Part shown: positions 6,929-12,038 of the stretch, in pieces
Numbering within the stretch: the first letter of the stretch is position 1
Layout: each line of letters opens with the position of its first letter
Origin: Chloroflexota bacterium
GTDB taxonomy: Bacteria > Chloroflexota > Anaerolineae > UBA4142
Direction of reading: 5' to 3'
Assembly: GCA_016200825.1 (NCBI GenBank)
Contig: JACQEA010000274.1
Span: 1-12,038, forward strand
Length of the DNA stretch: 12,038 nt
Notes under the pieces: model-generated
What the model saw: the letters and a program-made list of their open reading frames with translations, nothing else
Database searches by the model: none
What the model was told of the DNA's origin: nothing
Position numbers and translations under genes: made by a program

Positions 6929-8896
6929 ATGATTTACTGCGCTCAATGCGGAACCCAAAACAAAGACGAAAATAAATTTTGCAGTCACTGCGGCGCGCGG
7001 CTCGCGCCACCGGCGGGTTTGATTTGCCCGATGTGCAGTACGCCGAATCCGGTTGACACGGTGTTCTGCAACAATTGCGGCGCGCGCGTCGTGCCGCTGA
7101 TTGCCGGGGTTGATCGTCCCGCCGCGCCGCCGCCGATCAAAGGCTTGTCATTACCGACAAAAACTGCCGCGCCGCCCACACCCGCGCCGCGCGAGGATTC
7201 GGAAAATTGGCTCGCGAATTTGCGCGCGGCAACCCCGACGGATAATGAAGCTGAATCGGAAACAAAGTGGGCGCGCGATGAAAACGCGGACGCAGAGATC
7301 GCGTCTGATTCTGCAACGACGCGCGAGGATGATCCCGCGTGGATGCGCGATCTACGCCGCGCCGCATCGGACGCACCGGCGGATGAAGCAAATCAACGCG
7401 ATGATTTTGATCAGCCGCGCGAAACGCGCGCGCGGAGCGATCAAGAAACTGCGCAGGCGGAAAGCGAAGCCGACGAACCAAGTTGGATCAAACGATTGCG
7501 CGAATCGGCACAGGCGCCCGAACCGGCACTTGATCGCGATGACCGCGCAATAAAAATGGAACGCGCGGAAACGCGCGACGATATTGTTGATCAAGACGCG
7601 TTGCCGGATTGGCTGCAAGCGGAGACGCCGCCGGAAAAAATTACGCCGGAACCGGAATTAGCCGATGCGCGCGCGCAAAATATCGCGCCACTGCGCGCGG
7701 AAGAGACAAGCGCGCCGCGCGCGGCAGAACCGGAAACGCGCGCGGGGGAAATGCCGGATTGGATGCGCATGGCGATGCCGGCGGAAAAGAAAGACGAGCC
7801 GCGTTTGGAACCGATCGCGCCGGAAGAAATTCCGTCGTGGGTCGCGCGCTTGAAACCAACCGACGCGCCGCCGATTATTTCCGGCGAATCCGAAGCCGCG
7901 GGTCCGCTCGCGGGCTTGCGCAGTCTCTTGCCGCTGGCGAACGCGATCGCGCAACCGCACGCTCCGGCGAAACCCGCGCCGACGCCAAATGGAAAAACAG
8001 GCGCGCAATTATTTCAAGCGATTCTCGCCGCGCCCGCGTCAACCGAAATCACCGCGCCGGAAATGAAACGCCGCGCGCCTGCGATGCAACCGATTTTATA
8101 TTTATTGATCGCGCTCGCGGTGATCATTCCATTTTTCTTGCCAACCAATCTCGCGAGTTCGGGCTTGCGTCTTTCGGGAACGCCCGCCGCAGAATTTTAC
8201 GACGCGATTCAAACTCTGCCCGCAAACGCGAATATATTGCTTGCGTTTGATTACGACGCGAGCGTTGCAGGCGAAATGGATTTGCTCGCGCGGGCGGTGA
8301 CGCGGCAATTGATGCAAAGGCGCGCGAATATTATCGCGGTCAGCACACTGGATACAGGCCCTGCGCTCGCGCAAAGAATTTTGGAACCGGCTGCGCGCGA
8401 AAATAATTATCGTTACGGCGCAAATTATTTGAACGCGGGCTATCTGGCCGGAAACGAAGCGGGGCTCGCGCAAATCGCATCCATCGGTTTGCCAACGAAC
8501 GCGCGCGATTATTTGCAGAATCAACTCGTCCGCCAAATTCAAATCGCGACGAATATCAAAAGCCCGCGCGATTTCGCGTTGGTCGTCGTGCTGGCGGGCA
8601 CGGACGACGCGCTCAAGCTGTGGTTGGAACAAGTGCAAGCGCGCGCCAATCTGCGCGTCGCCGCGGCGACGAGCGCGGGCGTTGAACCCAAAGCGCGCGC
8701 GTATCGCGATGCAAAGCAAATTGTTGGCTTGGTGAGCGGGCTGATCGGCGCGGCGCAATACGAAGTGTTGACCGGACAACCGGGACAAGCGGTGGTGCGC
8801 GTGAACGCGCAGAGCGCGGCGCAAATTGTTCTTGTGTTGGCGATTGTAATCGGAAATTTTGCGTGGTTGATTTCGCGCGTGGGGAAAAAAATCTAA
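6929..8896 (+). CDS. Double zinc-ribbon membrane protein with W-x-x-L repeat linker and DUF6754-associated C-terminal domain
   Basis: A 655-residue protein with three parts. First, two zinc ribbons: C4/C7/C18/C21 and C33/C36/C47/C50. Second, a long acidic, Ala/Pro-rich, probably disordered linker (about 60-385) with six short repeats centred on W94, W138, W186, W228, W278 and W304, of the type (D/E)-x-P-x-W-[LMIV]-x-x-L-R. Third, a helix (about 387-404), a 220-residue alpha/beta domain (about 415-630) with ILLAFDYDASVAGEMDLL, YLNAGYLAGNEAG, WLEQVQA and IVGLVSGLIGAAQYE, and a final helix (632-648) before SRVGKKI. Basic KRR before the first helix and KK at the end suggest ribbons and tail inside, domain outside. 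ATG 6929 is chosen because it follows the previous stop by 1 nt; an in-frame ATG at 6899 would overlap the upstream gene. Function unknown; probably a scaffold in the membrane cluster. Confidence 0.87.
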   Translation: MIYCAQCGTQNKDENKFCSHCGARLAPPAGLICPMCSTPNPVDTVFCNNCGARVVPLIAGVDRPAAPPPIKGLSLPTKTAAPPTPAPREDSENWLANLRAATPTDNEAESETKWARDENADAEIASDSATTREDDPAWMRDLRRAASDAPADEANQRDDFDQPRETRARSDQETAQAESEADEPSWIKRLRESAQAPEPALDRDDRAIKMERAETRDDIVDQDALPDWLQAETPPEKITPEPELADARAQNIAPLRAEETSAPRAAEPETRAGEMPDWMRMAMPAEKKDEPRLEPIAPEEIPSWVARLKPTDAPPIISGESEAAGPLAGLRSLLPLANAIAQPHAPAKPAPTPNGKTGAQLFQAILAAPASTEITAPEMKRRAPAMQPILYLLIALAVIIPFFLPTNLASSGLRLSGTPAAEFYDAIQTLPANANILLAFDYDASVAGEMDLLARAVTRQLMQRRANIIAVSTLDTGPALAQRILEPAARENNYRYGANYLNAGYLAGNEAGLAQIASIGLPTNARDYLQNQLVRQIQIATNIKSPRDFALVVVLAGTDDALKLWLEQVQARANLRVAAATSAGVEPKARAYRDAKQIVGLVSGLIGAAQYEVLTGQPGQAVVRVNAQSAAQIVLVLAIVIGNFAWLISRVGKKI

Positions 8897-8956
8897 CCAC
8901 AAAGCACACAAAGAACACAAAGAAAAAAATCTTAAATCAAAAATCGAAAATCGAAA
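8897..8956. repeat. Intergenic repeat block: ACCACAAAG-type unit followed by AAATCGA heptamers
   Basis: Directly at the stop lies TAACCACAAAGCACACAAAG with a further ACACAAAG, a diverged member of the ACCGCAAAG family. It is followed by AAATCAA, AAATCGA, AAATCGA, and then AAATGAG, so the start ATG at 8957 is in register with the 7-bp repeat. No Shine-Dalgarno is seen. Confidence 0.7.
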
Positions 8957-9610
8957 ATGAGTGATCTCATCGGCGTTTGGGTCGGAGCGATTCTCACGCT
9001 CCTCGTGTTCAGTTATTTGCTTGGCGATTCGCCGCTCTTTCGCATCGCGCAGGCGATTTTTGTTGGCGTGGCGGTTGGGTACGCGGTCAACGTCGCGCTG
9101 TATTTAATTTTATTGCCGCGTTTGATCTATCCACTCATTGACAGTCCACAACAAAACTGGCATCTCTTTGTTCCACTCGCGCTCGGCATTTTGTTATTCG
9201 CGAAATTGCGCGCGGCGTGGTCGCCGCTGGGAAATATCAGCATCGCATTTTTGTTCGGCGTCGGCGGCGCGCTGGCGATTGGCGGCGCGCTCAGCGGCGC
9301 GTTCGTGCCGCAACTGAACGCGACGATTTTATCTTTATCGCCCGCGCAAAATTTGAATTCCGTAATTAGTAATTGGCTGTTGGTCATCGGGACGATTGGC
9401 GCGTTATTGTCGTTTCGATTTCTCGCGCAACCGCAACGCCCGCTCGCGCGCGCGTTTGAAACGCTTGCGCGCGGCTGGGGCGGATTGGGCCGCTGGTTCA
9501 TTCTAATCGCGTTCGGCGCGATTTTTGCGGACACGGCAGTCGCGCGCGTGAGTGTGTTGATTGATCGCGTGTATTATTTATTGCACGATTGGTTGCAAAT
9601 AGTCAGATAG
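8957..9610 (+). CDS. Second six-helix membrane protein of unknown function
   Basis: A 217-residue polytopic protein with hydrophobic segments at about 5-22, 28-53, 68-82, 92-115, 136-155 and 177-196. Helices 2 and 4 are rich in small residues (VGVAVGYAVNVALY, FGVGGALAIGGALSGAF), which favours tight packing. The C-terminal part, VARVSVLIDRVYYLLHDWLQ (195-214), looks like an amphipathic or short membrane-lying helix. I recognise no functional motif. It lies between the zinc-ribbon protein and the MutL-type protein in the same direction. The last codons and the TAG fall inside an 8-bp tandem repeat. Confidence 0.88.
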   Translation: MSDLIGVWVGAILTLLVFSYLLGDSPLFRIAQAIFVGVAVGYAVNVALYLILLPRLIYPLIDSPQQNWHLFVPLALGILLFAKLRAAWSPLGNISIAFLFGVGGALAIGGALSGAFVPQLNATILSLSPAQNLNSVISNWLLVIGTIGALLSFRFLAQPQRPLARAFETLARGWGGLGRWFILIAFGAIFADTAVARVSVLIDRVYYLLHDWLQIVR

Positions 9611-9628
9611 TCGGATAGTCAAATAGAC
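9597..9628. repeat. Four 8-bp tandem units spanning a stop codon
   Basis: AAATAGTC, AGATAGTC, GGATAGTC and AAATAGAC follow one another without gaps. The stop TAG (9608-9610) belongs to the second unit. Confidence 0.7.
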
Positions 9629-9674
9629 TTTATTCAGAATAAAAAATCTCACCGCAAAGACGCAAAGATGGAAA

Positions 9675-9774
9675 CGTCATTGCGAGCGAAGCGAGGCAAT
9701 TCCCAGATGCACTTGGAGATTGCTTCGTCGCAGAGTTTACAGTGAGCGAAGCGAATCTGCTCCTCGCAATGACG
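9675..9774. repeat. 100-bp palindromic element with CGTCATTGCGAG ends
   Basis: The ends CGTCATTGCGAG (9675-9686) and CTCGCAATGACG (9763-9774) are perfect 12-bp inverted repeats. Inside are diverged inverted segments (GCGAAGCGAGGCAATT against AGATTGCTTCGTCGC, and GAGCGAAGCGAATCT), so the strand can fold into two hairpins. From memory, elements with GTCATTGCGAGCGAAGCGAAG ends are common between genes of many bacteria, and they behave like small non-autonomous repeats. No target duplication is evident. Confidence 0.8.
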
Positions 9775-9796
9775 CTATCATGTTTTTCTTTGCGCG

Positions 9797-9859
9797 CTTG
9801 GCGTTCCGTTCGCGGAGTTTATACTGAGCGAAGCGAACGTACTCAGGACAGGCTTGGCG
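9797..9859. repeat. 49-bp insert flanked by a 7-bp direct repeat, inside an older repeat
   Basis: CTTGGCG occurs at 9797-9803 and 9853-9859. Between them lie 49 bp, starting TTCCGTTCGC and ending CTCAGGACAGG, with an internal hairpin GTTCGC/GCGAAC. Removing insert and one CTTGGCG restores TCTTTGCGCGCTTGGCGGT, an intact arm of the ACCGCCAAG family. This supports an insertion event. Confidence 0.6.
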
Positions 9860-9869
9860 GTAAAAATTA

Positions 9870-9896
9870 CACCTGCACTTGCCGCAGGTGCAAGTG
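9870..9896. repeat. Two overlapping, mutually exclusive 7-bp hairpins
   Basis: CACCTGC (9870-9876) pairs with GCAGGTG (9884-9890), and CACTTGC (9876-9882) pairs with GCAAGTG (9890-9896). The pairs interleave and share end bases, so only one can form at a time. No T-run follows either. Confidence 0.6.
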
Positions 9897-9929
9897 TTTC
9901 GCATAAAGGCTAATAGTCAGTTGGTCAAA

Positions 9930-9970
9930 CGAAATCCGAAATCCGAAATCTGAAATTCGAAATTTGAAAA
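9930..9970. repeat. CGAAATC heptamer array abutting a start codon
   Basis: Three CGAAATC units, then TGAAATT, CGAAATT and TGAAAA, ending at the ATG of the MutL-type gene. It leaves no room for a Shine-Dalgarno. Confidence 0.75.
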
Positions 9971-11746
9971 ATGGCTGACCCAGAACCATTAGAATCTTTT
10001 CTTGTCGCCGATTGCGGCCGCACCAACACTAAAGTTGGTTTGGTAGATCAAATCAACGGCGCCACGCGTTTCGTTGCCGCGGCGTTTGCGCCGACCACAC
10101 TTGAACCGCCGACGGCGGATATTGGCGCGGGCATTCGGCGCGCGATTGAATTGTTGCAAGCGCGCACCGAACGAAAGTTTCTCAGCGACGATGATCAATT
10201 GGTGATTCCGGAACGCGCGAGCGGTCAGGGCGTGGATGGTTTTTGCGCGATCACGAGCGCGGCGTTGCCGTTGCGCGTCGCGATTGTGGGCTTGTCGCGC
10301 GAAGTGAGTGTGGCGAGCGCGGCGCGCGCGATTCAATCCACGTACGCCACAATCGACGCGACGCTCGCGCTGGACGAAACCGGCGGACGCTGGATTCAAA
10401 TGCCCGCGCCCGCGCCGAACGGCAACAAAAAACAAATCGCGCCGATGATGGATCCGCAAGTGATCGCGGCGGAAACGCTTGCGCGCGCGAACGCGGACGT
10501 CATTGTTTTTGTCGGCGGCATTGACGGCGGCGCGACGACTGCGTTGTACGAAATCGCGAATCTGGTCGCGGTCACCGCGGCGGCGCAAGACGAAAGCACG
10601 CGCCCCGCGATTTTGTTTGCCGGCAATCGCGATGCGCGGCCGCAAATTGCCGCGCGCATCGGACAGATCGCGCAATTACGCGTGACGGACAATGTGCATC
10701 CCGCGCTCGAGCGCGAAAATCTCGCTCCGCTGCAACGCGAATTGGAAACGTTGTACGAAGAACGCCAACTCGCGCGCCTGCCGGGAATTGGCGCGCTGGG
10801 AAATTGGACGACGGCAAAAATTTTGCCGAGCGCGCGCGCGTTTGAAAACGTCGTGCGCTTTTTGGCGCGGCGCTATGGTTTGAATATTCTCGCCGCCGAC
10901 ATCGGCAGCGCTACGACGACGATCGCGCAGACGCGCGGCGACGCGTACACGCGCGTCGTCCGCGCGGATTTGGGAATTGGTTCTTCTCTGCAAGCGATGC
11001 TCGCGCGCGCGGGCACCCACGCGTTGATGCAATGGATTCCGTTGGAGATGGACGCGGATGATATGCTCGCCACGTGGTTGAATCACGCGATTCATCCCGG
11101 CGCAATTCCCGGGACGCGCGATGAATTTTTGTTGCTCCAAGCCGCGGCGCGCGTGGCGTTGACCAGCGCCGCGCGCAATGCCCAGCTTGACGCGCGCGCG
11201 GTGGATTTACTTTTGTTGACCGGCGGAATTTTTTCCAACAATTCTAATTTCGCGTCGCTCGCGTTGCTTGCGTTAGATGGATTGCAACCGAGCGGAATTT
11301 TTACGCTGGCAGTGGATCAGTTTGGACTTGCGCCCGCGTACGGCGCGCTCGCCGCGTTGAACGCGGCGGCGGCAGGGGACGTGATCGAACGCGATGGATT
11401 CACGACACTCGGTACCGTGATCGCGCCGCTATCGAATAATCGCGCGGGCGCGGTGGATGTCCGCATTCAAGTTCAGCCAACGAACGGCGGCGCGATGAAT
11501 ATTGAAGTGCCGCACGGATCGCTTGAAGTCATTCCATTGCCGGCCGGACAAAAAGCGGCGATTCAAGTCCGCGCAAGCGCGGGTGTATCGTTGGGCGCGG
11601 GACGCGGCAGTACGTTCAAAGCGGAAATCGAAGGCGGCGTGTTGGGTTTGATTGTCGACGCGCGCAGTCGGCCGATTCAATTGCCGGATCAACCGGAAAA
11701 ACGGCGCGTCCAAGTTCAAGAATGGTTGTGGGATGTGGGCGCGTAG
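9971..11746 (+). CDS. MutL-type ASKHA protein (annotated in databases as glutamate mutase L)
   Basis: A 591-residue soluble protein of the glutamate mutase L family (PF13941), with the actin/Hsp70/sugar-kinase nucleotide-binding fold. It is unrelated to the DNA-repair MutL. FLVADCGRTNTKVGLVD (10-26) is the phosphate-1 loop, in the position of D-x-G-S-T-x-T-K. ILAADIGSATTTIAQ (306-320) is a second D-x-G-x-x-T loop, LLLLTGGIF (413-421) fits the adenosine motif, and APAYGALAALN (454-464) follows. The C-terminal part ends in GGVLGLIVDARSRPIQLP, which I recall from Chloroflexota members. Glutamate mutase itself (MutS/MutE) is not seen nearby, so a role in glutamate fermentation is doubtful; ATP-driven assembly or reactivation of a partner is only a guess. 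The ATG is preceded by a heptamer array, and the next gene follows in the same direction. Confidence 0.87.
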   Translation: MADPEPLESFLVADCGRTNTKVGLVDQINGATRFVAAAFAPTTLEPPTADIGAGIRRAIELLQARTERKFLSDDDQLVIPERASGQGVDGFCAITSAALPLRVAIVGLSREVSVASAARAIQSTYATIDATLALDETGGRWIQMPAPAPNGNKKQIAPMMDPQVIAAETLARANADVIVFVGGIDGGATTALYEIANLVAVTAAAQDESTRPAILFAGNRDARPQIAARIGQIAQLRVTDNVHPALERENLAPLQRELETLYEERQLARLPGIGALGNWTTAKILPSARAFENVVRFLARRYGLNILAADIGSATTTIAQTRGDAYTRVVRADLGIGSSLQAMLARAGTHALMQWIPLEMDADDMLATWLNHAIHPGAIPGTRDEFLLLQAAARVALTSAARNAQLDARAVDLLLLTGGIFSNNSNFASLALLALDGLQPSGIFTLAVDQFGLAPAYGALAALNAAAAGDVIERDGFTTLGTVIAPLSNNRAGAVDVRIQVQPTNGGAMNIEVPHGSLEVIPLPAGQKAAIQVRASAGVSLGAGRGSTFKAEIEGGVLGLIVDARSRPIQLPDQPEKRRVQVQEWLWDVGA

Positions 11747-11759
11747 AAAAGGCAAATCC

Positions 11760-11856
11760 AAAATCCCAAAATCCCAAAATCCCAAAATCCCAAAATCCCA
11801 AATTTCCAATTTCCAATTTCCAATTTCTAATTTCTAATTTCTAATTTCTAATTTTC
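11760..11856. repeat. Compound tandem array of 8- and 7-bp AT-rich units
   Basis: Five perfect AAAATCCC units (11760-11799) pass through one AAATTTCC into two AATTTCC, four AATTTCT and one AATTTTC. The array fills nearly all of the 118-bp gap and ends 8 nt before the next ATG. Unit length and sequence change stepwise from one end to the other, as expected from slippage plus point mutation. Confidence 0.93.
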
Positions 11857-11864
11857 AATCCTCG

Positions 11865-12038
11865 ATGATCCCGAATCTTGCTCAGACCAGAATTTTAGCA
11901 CAGACGCGCATTCGCCGCGAACGCGTGCTGGCGACGCGCGGTGAAGTGGTCTCCGCGATTGGCGCGCGCGTCGATCCGATGGATGTGGTGGCGTTTTCAG
12001 AAAGTGGAAATGTGCGGCCGATTCCGCTGGCGCGTTAT
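11865..12038 (+). CDS. Start of a gene, possibly a small barrel-sandwich (lipoyl-like) protein, partial
   Basis: 58 codons from ATG 11865 run open to the window edge. The translation has a basic segment (about 14-24) followed by VLATRGEVVSAIGARVDPMDVVAFSESG. The pattern G-E-V-(V)-x-x-x-G-x-R-V-D-P-x-D-V-V-A resembles one hairpin of the barrel-sandwich fold found in biotinyl/lipoyl-like domains, but no lysine attachment motif is visible in this part. It lies 118 bp behind the MutL-type gene with no visible terminator. There is no Shine-Dalgarno before the ATG. Product identity is tentative; the reading frame itself is convincing from its codon use. Confidence 0.7.
   Translation, partial: MIPNLAQTRILAQTRIRRERVLATRGEVVSAIGARVDPMDVVAFSESGNVRPIPLARY

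Larger units (their letters stand above)
9611..9970. other. 360-bp gene-free stretch built from layered repeats
   Basis: From left to right: the end of the GATAGTC tandem units; a small palindrome TTTATTCAGAATAAA (9629-9643) that could be a weak terminator; an ACCGCAAAGACGCAAAGA half-repeat (9650-9668); a 100-bp element with 12-bp inverted ends (9675-9774); the opposite half-repeat TCTTTGCGCGCTTGGCG, split by a 49-bp insert; a pair of overlapping hairpins (9870-9896); and 7-bp repeats up to the next start. I see no convincing open reading frame or promoter here. Confidence 0.75.

Noticed and set aside
7609..8250. 213-codon plus-strand open frame within the zinc-ribbon gene
   Set aside because: Low-complexity Arg/Ala/Gly translation caused by the GCGC-rich composition in a shifted frame; the zinc-ribbon frame has clear domains.
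8102..8920. 272-codon minus-strand open frame opposite the zinc-ribbon gene
   Set aside because: Basic, motif-free antisense translation. The sense frame has membrane helices and family motifs.
9611..9970. Small RNA gene in the repeat-rich gap
   Set aside because: Several hairpins exist, but all belong to dispersed-type repeats, and no promoter plus terminator pair is visible.
9989..10675. 228-codon minus-strand open frame opposite the MutL-type gene
   Set aside because: Arg-rich antisense translation with no domain features; the sense frame shows ASKHA motifs.
11760..11856. CRISPR array
   Set aside because: Units are 7-8 bp with no spacers; it is a simple tandem repeat.

Overview
The window looks like a piece of a Chloroflexota genome, most likely Anaerolineae-like. 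This is an inference from protein style and not a database result. The base composition is dominated by GCGC/CGCG words, the intergenic spaces are packed with short repeat families, and the right-hand gene set (DUF6754 protein, zinc-ribbon protein with W-x-x-L repeats, MutL-type ASKHA protein) is one I associate with that phylum. No transposase, CRISPR array, tRNA or rRNA is visible.

Left half, minus strand (5113 down to 1): a sigma70-like promoter and a complete T-box leader (about 5079-4790) are followed by four genes in one direction. They are a shortened DUF952-like protein, a GT87/DUF2029-type membrane glycosyltransferase with two C-terminal beta domains, an MFS exporter, and the first 233 codons of pheS (cut by the window edge). 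By homology-style alignment the T-box specifier is UUC (Phe), and the T-box bulge reads UGGU, which fits an A73 tRNA such as tRNA-Phe. Gaps between genes are 4, 4 and 75 nt. The simplest reading is one Phe-responsive transcription unit in which pheS is fourth, behind three genes with no obvious link to tRNA charging.

Right half, plus strand (5195 to the end): a near-consensus promoter fires divergently and places the transcription start at or next to the first ATG (leaderless). It heads a cluster: a 90-aa protein, a DUF6754 membrane protein (TTG start), a six-helix membrane protein (4-nt overlap), a large double-zinc-ribbon protein with a repeat-rich linker and a TM-domain-TM module, another six-helix membrane protein, a MutL-type ASKHA protein, and the start of a further gene that looks like a small barrel-sandwich protein. 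I do not know the function of this cluster. It is the best candidate here for an undescribed membrane-linked system, and the DUF6754 protein and the C-terminal module of the zinc-ribbon protein may be distant paralogues.

Between genes the window holds several repeat types: ACCGCAAAG-type inverted repeats, a 73-bp palindrome that has become the 3' end of the glycosyltransferase gene, a 100-bp element with 12-bp inverted ends, a 49-bp insert flanked by a 7-bp duplication, and 7-8-bp AT-rich tandem arrays directly in front of three consecutive start codons that lack a Shine-Dalgarno sequence.
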